DNA of 64,000 nt from Lysinibacillus fusiformis (GTDB lineage Bacteria > Bacillota > Bacilli > Bacillales_A > Planococcaceae): assembly GCF_007362955.1 (NCBI RefSeq), contig NZ_CP041696.1, positions 2,728,001 through 2,792,000 of the forward strand, written 5' to 3'. Of the stretch, positions 36,023 to 46,700 are shown one piece after another. Below the pieces are notes generated by a model. The model was not told where the DNA came from. It was given only the letters and a program-made list of their open reading frames with translations, and made no database searches. Made by a program: the position numbers and the translations under genes. The stretch's first letter is position 1. The number at the start of each line of letters is the position of its first letter.

Positions 36023-37204
36023 ATGGCTAGTAATATTTTGATAGAATTTGTAACAGCGATTGGCCGCTTTTTACTGAACCCAGTAATATATATAGCAATT
36101 TTAGTAGCTATCTTATTAGGATATAGTCGCGTGAAACAAGAGCGTAAATTTTTTAATAGACGTATTATTTGGGGCTGGACAGAGTTAGTAGGGCAATGGA
36201 AACGTGGATGGTCTTACGCGCTAATCATTTCAATTATTAGTGTTGGGGTGGGCTTGACCGTACCAAAAACATTTTTACTTGTCTTGGTAGTATTTTCTGT
36301 ACTAGCACTGTTGCTGTTTTTCATCCATTCACTGTCACCCATTTATACAATGGGGCTTGCAACTCTGGCAACTTGGGCTATGTATCAATACAATTGGTCG
36401 TTTACATGGTGGAAAGTTTCGCTAAAGGGTACAAATTTATTTGAAGGTGCAATTGTAACAATCACGATTATAGCTGGATTATGTGTGATTGCTGAAGGTA
36501 TGCTGATTCGTCGAACTTCAACAATGGTGACAACGCCACGTGTTGAAAAAACGAAGCGCGGTATGCAGGCCATTGTGTATCGCACGAGAAACCTATGGGT
36601 GCTACCGATACTCTTTATAATGCCTGGTGATATCATTTCGCCAATCCTGCCATATTGGCCACAATTTACATTGGGAGAAAGTACATTTGCATTTGTTTTA
36701 TTTCCAGTAGTTATTGGGTTTTCAAAGCTTTCAAGAAAAGAATTGCCAGTTTTACAATTACCGAGAATTGGGCGTTCTGTTTTATTGTTAGGGCAGCTTA
36801 TCTTAATAGGCGGACTTGCTTCCTTCTTTGAGCCTGTCGTTGGCTTTATCACCCTTGCAGTAGGCGTCATCATTCGGCTTATTATTGCAATCTATTATGC
36901 GATGCAGGACAAGACGGAGATTTATGCGGTTGCACCAAGCACGAAGGGGGCAGTCATTGCGGCAGTCCTACCGGATTCACCAGCAGAGAAAATGGGTTTA
37001 CTTGCAGGTGAATGTATTCGTAAAGTAAATGGGCATCCGATCTATACAGAAAACGAATTATATGAGGCTTTACAATTAAATGCGGCCCATTGTCGTTTAG
37101 AGGTACTTGATCGTAACAATGAAATACGCCTAACGCAGCATGTAATTTATAGCAATGACCACTACCGTATTGGTCTATTGTTAGCGGAGCAAAGAGATGT
37201 ATGA
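36023..37204 (+). CDS. minJ: MinJ-like cell-division topology protein (membrane, PDZ)
   Basis: 393 residues from ATG 36023 (an ATG at 36008 is possible; both ribosome sites are weak). Six to eight membrane segments occupy about residues 15-300, followed by a cytoplasmic PDZ-like domain (about 310-390: GAVIAAVLPDSPAEKMGLLAGECIRKVNGHPI). B. subtilis MinJ has this layout and nearly this length, bridging DivIVA to MinCD at poles and septa. Position after ctpB supports the call. csbA starts within its stop codon. Confidence 0.87.
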   Translation: MASNILIEFVTAIGRFLLNPVIYIAILVAILLGYSRVKQERKFFNRRIIWGWTELVGQWKRGWSYALIISIISVGVGLTVPKTFLLVLVVFSVLALLLFFIHSLSPIYTMGLATLATWAMYQYNWSFTWWKVSLKGTNLFEGAIVTITIIAGLCVIAEGMLIRRTSTMVTTPRVEKTKRGMQAIVYRTRNLWVLPILFIMPGDIISPILPYWPQFTLGESTFAFVLFPVVIGFSKLSRKELPVLQLPRIGRSVLLLGQLILIGGLASFFEPVVGFITLAVGVIIRLIIAIYYAMQDKTEIYAVAPSTKGAVIAAVLPDSPAEKMGLLAGECIRKVNGHPIYTENELYEALQLNAAHCRLEVLDRNNEIRLTQHVIYSNDHYRIGLLLAEQRDV

Positions 37205-37428
37205 TAGATGTTTTTGGAAAAATGATGTTGGCGTTATTTTTACCTGCATTATTAGTGTTATTGTTTACACGCATTACGTATAACCGTTATGTGGCTCTTT
37301 TATTAGCAATTGCACTCATTGCAGCATCTGTTTATGCAGGTTATACTTCGCCACCAATTATTTTTGTTGTAGATGCTTTTTCGTTAACGGTAGGCTTTTG
37401 GCTCGCAAGTCTCATGCAAAAAAAATAA
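37201..37428 (+). CDS. csbA: CsbA general-stress membrane protein
   Basis: 75 residues from ATG 37201, overlapping the minJ stop (ATGA). Two to three membrane segments; sequence features shared with B. subtilis CsbA include LVLLFTRITYNRYVA, ALIAASVYAGY and the short charged end MQKK. In B. subtilis csbA is SigB-dependent and precedes uvrBA; here uvrBA lies 13 kb upstream and csbA is coupled to minJ. Molecular role unknown. Confidence 0.9.
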   Translation: MIDVFGKMMLALFLPALLVLLFTRITYNRYVALLLAIALIAASVYAGYTSPPIIFVVDAFSLTVGFWLASLMQKK

Positions 37429-37693
37429 GGCTGGGACAAAACTTTAAATTTTAAGAAAGAGGAGCAAAGGCGTTATTAAATTTTTGCTATCTAAAATGAA
37501 GGGAAATTTAGAAGAGAGCACTAGTTGATGGTAGCGAAGGCGGCGACTCCTGGGGGATTAGCGTGACGCCTGAGACTACAGGCTCAGGCCACGCCCCCGG
37601 AAAGCGTCCGCCGTAGCGAACATCAACGCTTACAGCAAAAAAGTGTTAGATCGACTTCAGTCAATCTAACACTTTTTCTCTTTTGTCCCAGCC
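37429..37693. terminator. Nested hairpins between convergent csbA and azlD
   Basis: Outer arms GGCTGGGACAAAA (37429-37441) and TTTTGTCCCAGCC (37681-37693) are a perfect 13-bp inverted repeat of the kind used as bidirectional terminators in Firmicutes. An inner AGTGTTAGAT / ATCTAACACT hairpin with flanking A and T runs (37638-37677) is a second terminator. A GC-rich repeat copy sits between the arms. Confidence 0.85.
37524..37627. repeat. GC-rich repeat with GTTGATG/CATCAAC ends
   Basis: 104 bp bounded by GTTGATG and CATCAAC, preceded by CTA like the copy at 29263. Shared internal blocks: GCGAAGGCGGCGACTCCTG, CCCCCGGAAAGCGTCCGCC. The middle holds GCCTGAG-ACTACAGG-CTCAGGC, a strong hairpin. 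Confidence 0.8.
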
Positions 37694-37696
37694 TCT

Positions 37697-38023
37697 TTAC
37701 ATGAAGAACCGTACCGCTGCCATAATAACAACCCCGGCAACAACCGTAATGGACAAACTTTTTGTGACAATTGCAATAATCAGTGTTGGCACAAATGTTA
37801 TAAATACAGGCCAGTCGAGTGTTACAAAGTTTTTACTTTCTGTGTCCAATAAATTTTCGAAGACTAGCGCACTTAAAATACAGACAGGAATGAAGCTAAG
37901 CCATTTTAATACGACATCCGGCAACTTCACACTGCGTACAAACATAAAGGGAATAATACGGGGTAACCAGGTCACAAGTGCACAACCGATGATAAGCCAC
38001 ACCATTGAAGCTGTTGTTGTCAT
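37697..38023 (-). CDS. azlD: AzlD-type branched-chain amino acid exporter subunit
   Basis: 108 residues, about four membrane segments, with the AzlD motif WLPRIIPFMFVR near residue 18. AzlD pairs with AzlC to export branched-chain amino acids or their analogues; azlD mutants lose azaleucine resistance in B. subtilis. Its start overlaps the azlC stop by 4 bp, so the two are coupled. Confidence 0.93.
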   Translation of the reverse strand: MTTTASMVWLIIGCALVTWLPRIIPFMFVRSVKLPDVVLKWLSFIPVCILSALVFENLLDTESKNFVTLDWPVFITFVPTLIIAIVTKSLSITVVAGVVIMAAVRFFM

Positions 38024-38751
38024 TTATCTGTCACCACCCCAATTGTTGCTACAATTATTGTTGCTAGAAGTACTGCTACGTGAGAAGGTACTATATAGGA
38101 TAAGCCATACATACTAACCGCCATATATCCGATTAACATCAAGTAGTGCACAATTTTATTTTTACTGACGCTACTAAGCTGCAGAACTAGTAACGCGACA
38201 AACATGGCAATCAATGCAAAGTCTAAGCCCCATTTCTCAGGATTTGCTACCCATTGCCCTAAAAAAGCACCGGCAACACAGGACAAAATCCAAAATGAGT
38301 ATGCGGTAATATTTAGTCCATCCATCCATTTGCCATATAATTTGCCGTTTTGCATTTGTTTCGTGACTGCCACACCAAATGTTTCATCCGTTAATAATGT
38401 ACCGAATCCAACATTTCGTAACATAGAATAACGAGTAAATTGAGGTGCTAAAGTTAAACTCATTAATAAATGGCGTAAATTTACTACAAATATGGTTACA
38501 ATGATGGCAGAAGCAGGACTACTAGTTAAGAGCAGTGCACAAAAAATAAATTGTGCTGAACCTGCATAAACGAGTATTGTTAATAGTGCAATTTCAAGTA
38601 CAGACATACCTGAAGCGGAACCTACGACACCGAATGCAAGTCCTATACTAATATAACCGAGTAAGGTAGGAACACAGTCCTTAACGCCTTGTAAAAAGCT
38701 GTTGTCTGATGAGGTTGTAGACTTAGCGTGAAGTTCGGTTGTACTTGTCAT
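38020..38751 (-). CDS. azlC: AzlC-type branched-chain amino acid exporter subunit
   Basis: 243 residues with about seven membrane segments. Family features: GVKDCVPTLLGYISIGLAFGV near the N-terminus, LVYAGSAQFI and NLRHLLMSLTLAP (the conserved N-x-RH), and DETFGV. First gene of the azlCD pair, divergent from an XRE-cupin regulator that probably controls it. Confidence 0.95.
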   Translation of the reverse strand: MTSTTELHAKSTTSSDNSFLQGVKDCVPTLLGYISIGLAFGVVGSASGMSVLEIALLTILVYAGSAQFIFCALLLTSSPASAIIVTIFVVNLRHLLMSLTLAPQFTRYSMLRNVGFGTLLTDETFGVAVTKQMQNGKLYGKWMDGLNITAYSFWILSCVAGAFLGQWVANPEKWGLDFALIAMFVALLVLQLSSVSKNKIVHYLMLIGYMAVSMYGLSYIVPSHVAVLLATIIVATIGVVTDK

Positions 38752-38781
38752 AAATAGATCATCCTTTCGAAAAAAAATTTC

Positions 38782-38846
38782 ATGTATACTAATAATGTAA
38801 TGTTGGAATAGTTTGATAGTTCGGATATGTCTATTAAAGTATACAT
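38782..38846. promoter_or_regulatory. Paired GTATAC sites between azlC and its regulator
   Basis: ATGTATACT (38782-38790) and its exact reverse complement AGTATACAT (38838-38846) lie 47 bp apart in the divergent intergenic region. Each contains palindromic GTATAC. They are candidate operators for the XRE-cupin protein; this is inference from position and symmetry. Confidence 0.4.
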
Positions 38847-38885
38847 ATGTCTTATAAAATAAACAATAGGAAATGGTGAGTTAAG

Positions 38886-39437
38886 TTGGAACAAATGAGT
38901 CGAAATTTAGCATTTCAATTAAAAAAAATACGGCAACAAAGAAGTTTGAGCCTAGATGATGTTGCTAAAGCAACGGGGGTTAGTAAGGCACAGCTAGCCC
39001 AAATTGAAAAAGGTGAATCCAATCCGACTGTATCAACTATCTGGAAAATAGCTGCTGGCTTACGGATATCATTTTCATCACTATTGCAACCTCCAACTGC
39101 CCATTTTATGAAATTTAGTAGTAAGGATGCGCCACACGTCGATGAGGACGAGGGACGCTATCGCGTGTACTCCATTATACCTTACGATCCAGAGCGAGGC
39201 TGGGAGTTCTACAAGGTTGAAATGGAACCGGGAGCGTGTAGCAGGAGTGATGCGCACACAGAAGGGGTAGAGGAAACAGTAACAGTTATTCAAGGACAAG
39301 CAATTATTTCTGCTGGAGAAATGCATGAACAATTAGTAGAAGGGGAAACACTGGTATTCTCGGGGCATCAAGTACACGAATATAAAAATACATCGCAAGA
39401 ACTGACGATTTTACATTTAATTTTGCAATACAAATAG
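38886..39437 (+). CDS. XRE-family regulator with cupin domain
   Basis: 183 residues from TTG 38886, five nt after GGTGAG (ATG 38895 is too far from it). N-terminal helix-turn-helix (about residues 10-65: SLDDVAKATGVSKAQLAQIEKGESNPTVSTIWKIA) and C-terminal cupin (about 110-180: EPGACSRSDAHTEGVEETVTVIQG, GETLVFSGHQVHEYKN). Such proteins sense a small ligand through the cupin. Divergence from azlCD suggests control of that exporter, with an amino acid as a plausible ligand. Confidence 0.9.
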   Translation: MEQMSRNLAFQLKKIRQQRSLSLDDVAKATGVSKAQLAQIEKGESNPTVSTIWKIAAGLRISFSSLLQPPTAHFMKFSSKDAPHVDEDEGRYRVYSIIPYDPERGWEFYKVEMEPGACSRSDAHTEGVEETVTVIQGQAIISAGEMHEQLVEGETLVFSGHQVHEYKNTSQELTILHLILQYK

Positions 39438-39448
39438 AGGTGTCTATA

Positions 39449-40072
39449 TTGAGTGAATGGTTTACTGTAGAAAATATTGAGCAAGTTGCTGCACAATATC
39501 GAACATTTGGTCCGCTGATTGGTTTATTATTACCTTTTATCGAGGCATTTTTGCCATTTTTACCATTGGTCGTATTCGTTGTAGCGAATGCAAGTGCGTT
39601 TGGTTTATGGTTTGGTTTTTTATTGTCATGGCTTGGCTCAGTGGCGGGCTCGTATGTCATTTTTTTGCTCGTTCGTCATTTTGGCAAACATCCAAAGTTC
39701 CGTTTTATAACCGGCAGTAAGAAGGTGAAAAAACTTATTCAATGGGTTGATATGAATGGGATTAGCCCGTTGTTTGTATTGCTATGTTTTCCCTTTACAC
39801 CTTCCGTCATTGTCAATATAGTAGCCGGATTATCTCACATTCATAAAAAGTTTTATTTAATAGTGCTGTTAGCAGGTAAATTCGTCATGATTTTAGGTAT
39901 GAGTGTGCTTGGCTATGATTTAAAATCGTTACTAACAAGTCCTGTCCGATTAATAATTGCTGGTCTTGCGATTGTCGTACTATGGTGGATTGGCAAGCTG
40001 ATAGAGAAGCGATTGAATGCTCGGGTGGAAAGAGATTTGAAGCAAATGCGAAAATTGCCGAAAAATGAATAA
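39449..40072 (+). CDS. TVP38/TMEM64 (DedA-like) membrane protein, YhjE-like
   Basis: 207 residues from TTG 39449, six nt after AGAGGTG. About five membrane segments with the SNARE-associated/VTT domain: LLPFIEAFLPFLPL (Glu within a Pro-rich re-entrant region), SWLGSVAGSYVIFLLVRHFGK (conserved G-x-x-x-G-x-x), and FPFTPSVIVNIVAGLS. Related proteins act as lipid scramblases or flippases. It starts just after the XRE-cupin stop and probably shares its transcript. Confidence 0.88.
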   Translation: MSEWFTVENIEQVAAQYRTFGPLIGLLLPFIEAFLPFLPLVVFVVANASAFGLWFGFLLSWLGSVAGSYVIFLLVRHFGKHPKFRFITGSKKVKKLIQWVDMNGISPLFVLLCFPFTPSVIVNIVAGLSHIHKKFYLIVLLAGKFVMILGMSVLGYDLKSLLTSPVRLIIAGLAIVVLWWIGKLIEKRLNARVERDLKQMRKLPKNE

Positions 40073-40239
40073 TCAAACAAGTTGAATATACACATCCAGC
40101 TCCTTGTATCATGTAAAATGGTAGAAGGGGCTTTTAAAATTTAAATAATATTGCCTTAGGCGGATTTACAAAGATTGAAGCGAGAGCAACCTAACGCTAA
40201 GGCATCTTGATTTATAGAATAAAGTAGGGGGAAAAGTGA

Positions 40240-43200
40240 ATGACATTACGTATTGTTTCAGGACGTGCTGGTACAGGAAAATCAGCGTTTATTCATAAGG
40301 AGATTGTTGAGCAGTTAAATTCAGATCCGTTAGGGTATCCGATTTTTATTATCGTGCCTGACCAAATGTCTTATTCAACGGAGTATGAGCTCACAAATAA
40401 ACATGGCTTGCAGGGTTTAATTCGGGCGCAGGTTATGACATTTAAACGTTTGGCATGGCTCGTACTACAGGAAACAGGTGGTATTGCTCGTAAAGAAGTT
40501 AACGGCTACGGCTATCGGATGCTCATTCGCAAGCTGCTGGAGGAGCAAAAAAGCGAATTCTCGTTATTTCGACAAGCTGCAGGCAAGAGGGGTTTTACGG
40601 AGGAAATTGAAACATTACTACGTGAATTTAGCCGTTATAGTGTGAATAGTACGGTGTTGTCGGAGGTGGCTGCATCTTTGAAGGCCGTTGATGCACCGAA
40701 TACATTGCAGGCAAAAGCCAATGACCTACAGATTGTCTTACAAGCTTTAGAGGCTCGACTTGGCACGACTTATGTCGATAGTGAGGGCTATTATCCGATT
40801 TTAACGGAACAACTGAAACATTCAGAGACCATGAATCAAGCAACGATTTATATAGATGGCTTTACAGCATTTACGGTAAGAGAGTTAGAGCTTGTGCAAG
40901 AACTGCTGAAGGTGACGAAGCACGTAACAGTAGTGTTACCTTTTGACCATGAAGATGAAGCTAAAGATGAGCAGGCACTCTTCAATGAAGCAGCGACAAC
41001 CAATCAGCGTCTCCTTGATATTGCACAAGAGGAAGGGATTGAGGTTGAAGCACCATTGCATTTTATCAAAACACATCGTTTTCTATCCGAAGATTTGCGT
41101 CATGTGGAAGCAGAATTTACAGAAATGGTGCCACATACGAAAAAAACAGATGGCGATGTAATGGTCTTAGAGGCTTCAAATCGTCGGGCTGAAATCCATG
41201 CCATTGCCCGGGAAATAACAAAACTGACAAGGCAAGAAGACTATCGTTATCAGGATATTGTACTGCTCTATCGACAGGCAGATGTCTATGATCCACTGAT
41301 TTCAACAATTTTCCAACAGTATGATATTCCTATATTTACGAATACGAAAAAGACAATGTTACATCATCCTTTGATTGAATTTAGTCGCTCTGCTTTAGAG
41401 GTTGTTAACACAAATTGGAAATATGAACCTGTTTTTCGTAGTGTAAAAACAGATTTATTTTTCCCTTTACATGCTGAGCGAAGTGTTTGGCGCGAACGGG
41501 CGGATCGTTTAGAAAATTACTGTTTGGCACAAGGGATTTATGGTGAACGCTGGTTTGAAGAATCACGCTGGTTTTATAAAAAATATCGAGGCCTTGAATT
41601 CCATTCACGTATACAAACCGACGAAGAGCGTGCGATGCAGGCAGAAATCGAGGCAATTCGAGATGAGATACGACAACCATTAAAAGATTTTCAGGACAAG
41701 CTTATACAAGCGAAAACAGGAAGAGCTGTAGCGACTGCATTATTTGAGCTGATTGAAGATGTACAAGTATATGACAAGCTTCAGTCTATGAAGGACAGAG
41801 AACTAGACAGAGGAGATGCACTTGCAGCAAGTGAGCATAATCAAGCATGGAGCGAATGGGTTGCCGTGTTGGATCAGTTTGTGTACATGTTTGGCGAGCA
41901 AGAGATGTCAGTCGAAGAAGCGGCGAAAATTTTAGATGAGGGCTTTGATACATTAGAATTCTCTCGTATCCCACCTACACTTGATGAAGTGATGGTGGCA
42001 ACAGTCGATTTAGCACGATTATCAGACATAAAGATTGCTTTTGTTCTAGGCATGAATGATGGCATTTATCCAACACGAATGGATTATGAAGGATTACTGT
42101 CAGATACCGAACGTGAATGGTTTTCCCAGATTGGCTATGAACTTGCGCCAACCTCAAAAAACCGATTACTGCAGGAGAATTTTCTATTATATCGAGCATT
42201 GACAACTCCTACTGACAAGTTATATATGACATATCCAACAGCAGATGAAGAGGGCAAGGCATTATTATCATCTTTATATATAAAACGAATCATTGGCAAT
42301 GACAAAACGGAGGGGCTATTAAGTGGCGTAACAATTCAACGTGTTGTCATTGATCCAATTGAATTATTAGATGATAATGTGCTGCCTTATTTACGTCATC
42401 CAAGAACAGCATTAGCACATTTGATGGTTCAGTTACGTCAGGCGCAACATAGCCGTGAGCTTGCACCAGAATGGCTGGCTTTACAGAAGTTTTATGAGCA
42501 GGATCCATACTGGTCATTAGTATTAGACCGTGTAATGCAACCAATCACACAGAAAAATGAAGCAGAACCTTTAGAAAACTATATTACACAAGAGTTATAT
42601 GGCAAACGATTAACATCGAGTGTGTCGCGTGTGGAAAAATATTTTCGCTGTCCGTTTTCCCATTTCACAACGTATGGTTTGCGTTTAGAAGAACGTGCTG
42701 AATACCGCTTAGAAACATTTGCAATGGGCGATTTATTCCATGAAGCACTAAAATGGATAACAGAGGAGACACATAGCCAACAGCTTTCATGGATTCGTTT
42801 GACAAGGCAGCAAATTCAGCAGCTAGCACGACAGGCTGTTGAGCAAATTGTACCTGTATTCTCGCATCAAATTTTATTATCCAGTGCGCGTTACCGTTAC
42901 ATCCAGCGTAAGCTTATCCGCATTGTAGAACGCACAATGACTGCGCTCACCCAACATGCGAATGTCTCCCACTTTAAACCGATCGCCATTGAAGCATCAT
43001 TTGGACCAGGGCAACATGAGCAGCTACCTGCGCTGGAAATTGATTTAGCAGGTGGAAAGAAAATGTTTATGCGTGGACGCATTGATAGGGTTGATAGTGC
43101 GTCATTTGATGATCGCTCCTATTTACGGATTGTCGATTATAAGTCATCGAGCCGTGATTTAGATTTAAACGAGGTGTACCATGGGTTGTCATTGCAAGTT

Positions 43201-43749
43201 TTGACATATCTAGATGTGGCGATGGAAAATGCCTCATACTGGCTACCTGGAGATGCTGAGCCAGCAGGGGTATTATATGTTCATGTTCACAATCCGATGT
43301 TAAAGCTCGATAAGGATTTGAGCCATAGTGAAATTGAGGAAGATCGTTTAAAGCAATACAAAATGAAGGGCCTTCTCACAGAAAATCCACAAGCTATATT
43401 ATCAATGGACGAACAGCTTGAAGAAGCAAGTGGACATTCACAAATTATCCCTGTCTATATGAAAAAAGATGGTACCCCATCGGAATCTCAATCGCGCATT
43501 GTGCCTGTAAATGATATGAAAAATATTCAGCATTTTGTACGCCGGAAGCACCAAGAGGCAGGAAATGGTATTTTAGCAGGTGATACTGCGATTAGCCCAT
43601 TTAAATTAAAATCGAAAACGGCATGTGATTATTGTCAATTTGCAGCTGTCTGTCAATTTGACCCATCTGATGGTAAGCAAAGTTATCGGCAGTTACCGCA
43701 AGCGAAGCCGGTAGAGGTCGTAGAGAAAATTCGTAAGGAGTTGAATTAA
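40240..43749 (+). CDS. addB: AddB subunit of the AddAB helicase-nuclease
   Basis: 1,169 residues, ATG after AGGGGGAAAAG. AddAB resects DNA double-strand breaks and responds to Chi for RecA loading. AddB has a Walker A-like GRAGTGKS at the N-terminus, a C-terminal RecB-type nuclease with the catalytic DYKSS block (RIVDYKSSSRDLDL, about 965-980), and the Fe-S cysteines split between CPFSHF (about 805) and CDYCQFAAVC (near the C-terminus). Length is usual. addA starts one nt after its stop. Confidence 0.97.
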   Translation: MTLRIVSGRAGTGKSAFIHKEIVEQLNSDPLGYPIFIIVPDQMSYSTEYELTNKHGLQGLIRAQVMTFKRLAWLVLQETGGIARKEVNGYGYRMLIRKLLEEQKSEFSLFRQAAGKRGFTEEIETLLREFSRYSVNSTVLSEVAASLKAVDAPNTLQAKANDLQIVLQALEARLGTTYVDSEGYYPILTEQLKHSETMNQATIYIDGFTAFTVRELELVQELLKVTKHVTVVLPFDHEDEAKDEQALFNEAATTNQRLLDIAQEEGIEVEAPLHFIKTHRFLSEDLRHVEAEFTEMVPHTKKTDGDVMVLEASNRRAEIHAIAREITKLTRQEDYRYQDIVLLYRQADVYDPLISTIFQQYDIPIFTNTKKTMLHHPLIEFSRSALEVVNTNWKYEPVFRSVKTDLFFPLHAERSVWRERADRLENYCLAQGIYGERWFEESRWFYKKYRGLEFHSRIQTDEERAMQAEIEAIRDEIRQPLKDFQDKLIQAKTGRAVATALFELIEDVQVYDKLQSMKDRELDRGDALAASEHNQAWSEWVAVLDQFVYMFGEQEMSVEEAAKILDEGFDTLEFSRIPPTLDEVMVATVDLARLSDIKIAFVLGMNDGIYPTRMDYEGLLSDTEREWFSQIGYELAPTSKNRLLQENFLLYRALTTPTDKLYMTYPTADEEGKALLSSLYIKRIIGNDKTEGLLSGVTIQRVVIDPIELLDDNVLPYLRHPRTALAHLMVQLRQAQHSRELAPEWLALQKFYEQDPYWSLVLDRVMQPITQKNEAEPLENYITQELYGKRLTSSVSRVEKYFRCPFSHFTTYGLRLEERAEYRLETFAMGDLFHEALKWITEETHSQQLSWIRLTRQQIQQLARQAVEQIVPVFSHQILLSSARYRYIQRKLIRIVERTMTALTQHANVSHFKPIAIEASFGPGQHEQLPALEIDLAGGKKMFMRGRIDRVDSASFDDRSYLRIVDYKSSSRDLDLNEVYHGLSLQVLTYLDVAMENASYWLPGDAEPAGVLYVHVHNPMLKLDKDLSHSEIEEDRLKQYKMKGLLTENPQAILSMDEQLEEASGHSQIIPVYMKKDGTPSESQSRIVPVNDMKNIQHFVRRKHQEAGNGILAGDTAISPFKLKSKTACDYCQFAAVCQFDPSDGKQSYRQLPQAKPVEVVEKIRKELN

Positions 43750-43750
43750 G

Positions 43751-46700
43751 ATGGTGCAGCAAATACCTGTGAAGCCAGAAAATGTTACTTGGACAGACGA
43801 TCAATGGAAGGCGATTTATGCAAGTGGACAGGATACACTTGTGTCGGCGGCAGCTGGTTCTGGGAAAACAGCGGTACTTATTAATCGCATGATTGAAAAG
43901 GTCGTAGCGAACGATAATCCTATCAATGTTGATGAGCTACTAGTCGTGACATTTACAAATGCCTCTGCTGCTGAAATGCGTCATCGTATGGCTGAGGCGT
44001 TAGAAAAGGCTATTGCAGAAAATCCAACTTCTCAACATTTGCGCAGACAGTTAAGTCTTGTCAATAAGGCGCAAATTTCGACCCTACATTCCTTTTGTTT
44101 AGCCATTGTCAAACAATATGCGTATATGCTAGATATTGATCCGGGTTTCCGTATTGCGAATGAGGCAGAGGTAGCATTGCTACGAGATGATATCTTAGCG
44201 GACGTGTTAGAAGCTGCATACGATGTTGAAGACGAAGTTCAGGTCCATGCAGTCTATCGCCTTGTTGATAGTTTTACATCAGATCGTGATGATCAGGCTA
44301 TTGAAACACTGATGAGCAAGCTTTATGATACATCTCGTGTTCATGCGGAGCCGCAAAAATGGCTACGTAGTCTACCGAAAGCATATGAGTTAGCTGAGGA
44401 TGTCACGATTGATGATTTAGAGTTATCAAAATATGTGAAACTCACAGTGAAACATAGCCTTGAAGAAGCTTTTGTTTTAATTTCTGAAATGCGTGCGATT
44501 ACGTTACAGCCAGAAGGGCCTGCACCTTATGCTGAAACCGCAGAAATTGACTTTGCAATGATTCAAGAGGGGATTCGTATTAGTCGTGAAGGAACGTGGC
44601 AGGAGTTATTTGATTTCTTTTCGACGGTGAAGTGGTCGACATTAAAGCGGGTGGCGAAGGATGCTTTAGTCGATGTGGATTTACAAGAACTTGCCAAGAA
44701 AAAGCGTGATGCAGCCAAAAAAATTATTAATAAGCTTAAAGAAACTTACTTTGTACGCACCCCAGCACGGTTGCTTGAAGAAATTCGTCTCATGGCACCG
44801 ACGATTGCCACATTGGTTGAGTTGACAAACGTGTTTAGTGAGCACTTCCGTAGGGCGAAGGTAGAGCGAGGAATTATTGATTTCTCTGACTTAGAGCATT
44901 TTGCATTACAAATACTAACTGAAAATGTAAATGGAAAACTACAGCCATCTCCAGTTGCATTAGATTTGAAAAAGCGTTTTAAAGAAGTACTTGTCGATGA
45001 ATATCAAGATACAAATATGTTACAAGAAACGATTTTACAGCTAGTGAAAACCGGCGATGAGTTGGACGGTAATCTTTTTATGGTGGGTGACGTGAAGCAG
45101 AGTATTTACCGCTTCCGCCTAGCAGAGCCAAAGCTCTTTATGAAGAAATATGGTGAGTTTATCGAGCAACCTGATGGGACAGGTATGCGCATTGATTTGA
45201 ATGCGAATTTCCGTAGTCGTAAGGAAGTGCTGAATGCAACAAACTATGTGTTTGCACAAATAATGGGAATCCGTGTTGGTGAAATACATTATGATGAAAA
45301 TGCTTCATTAAAGCCTGCTGCACCTTATGATGCAAAGGAAGTTCCGGTGGAGTTGGTCGTTTTACATCCTCCGCAAGAAGAGGAAATTGATGACGAAGCA
45401 GAGGATATCATCACCGAAGCATCTGAACTAGAAGAACTAAAAAAATCGCAGTATGAAGCTCGTTTTATAATTGAACGCATACAGCAAATGATGGAAGATA
45501 GCACAACGGTATACGATACTAAAATGAAGACAGAACGTCCGTTAAAATATAGTGATATTGTTATTTTAATGCGCTCGATGACATGGTCGACGGATTTAGT
45601 AGAGGAATTTAAGCTCGCAGGAATTCCCCTCTACGCAGAATCATCAAAGGGTTATTTCGATGCGCTTGAGGTCATGATTATACTCAATACATTGAAAATC
45701 GTAGATAATCCCTATCAAGATATACCATTAGCCTCAGTATTACGAGCACCATTCGTGGGCTTAACAGAAAATGAGCTGGCAAAAATTCGTTTAGCCGAGC
45801 CCAAAGCACCTTTTTATGATGCATTGAGACAGTTCATACGCAGCGAAGGTTATGGCGTACAGACTACTACATTTGAAAAGCTTCAACGTTTTATGTTGGC
45901 ATTTGAAAATTGGCGTGACTTAGCACGTCGTGGTTCACTGTCAGATTTAATTTGGAAGATTTACTTAGATACGCATTATTATGAAATAGTCGGAGCCATG
46001 CCCAATGGCAAACAGCGTCAAGCAAATTTACGTGTGTTACATGATCGTGCGTTAATGTATGAGAAAACGGCATTTCGAGGACTATTCCGCTTCCTACGTT
46101 TTATTGACCGCATGCGCACACGTGGCGATGATTTAGGAACAGCAAAATCTATTGGTGAAAAGGATGATGTCGTGCGTCTTGTGACAATCCACTCATCCAA
46201 AGGACTAGAGTTCCCAGTTGTTTTTGTCGCAGGTATGGGCCGTCCATTTAATAAAATGGATTTTCACAATCCCTATTTATTTGACCAAGATTTTGGACTT
46301 GCTGTGAAAGCGATTGATCCAGAGGACCGTATTACTTATACCTCTCTCCCGTTTTTAGCGATGAAAGAGAAAAAAGAGCTTGAAATGCGTGCTGAAGAAA
46401 TGCGAGTGCTCTATGTAGCAATGACACGTGCGAAGGAACGACTGATTTTAGTTGGCTCCGTAAAAAATTGGGAAAAAACGCTCGACAAGTGGCAAGATGC
46501 ACAAAGTTTGCCTGTAGATGCACCATTACAGGAATATTTACGTGCTCGTGCAAATAGTTATTTTGACTGGATAGGACCTGCAGTGGCAAGACATGCAGAT
46601 TTTGGCCCTCTCTCCACAATGATATATAAAGAACGAGAGGATGCATCACATTGGTGGGTACGAGCTATCGAAACAAGTTGTTATATGTATGATACAGTAG

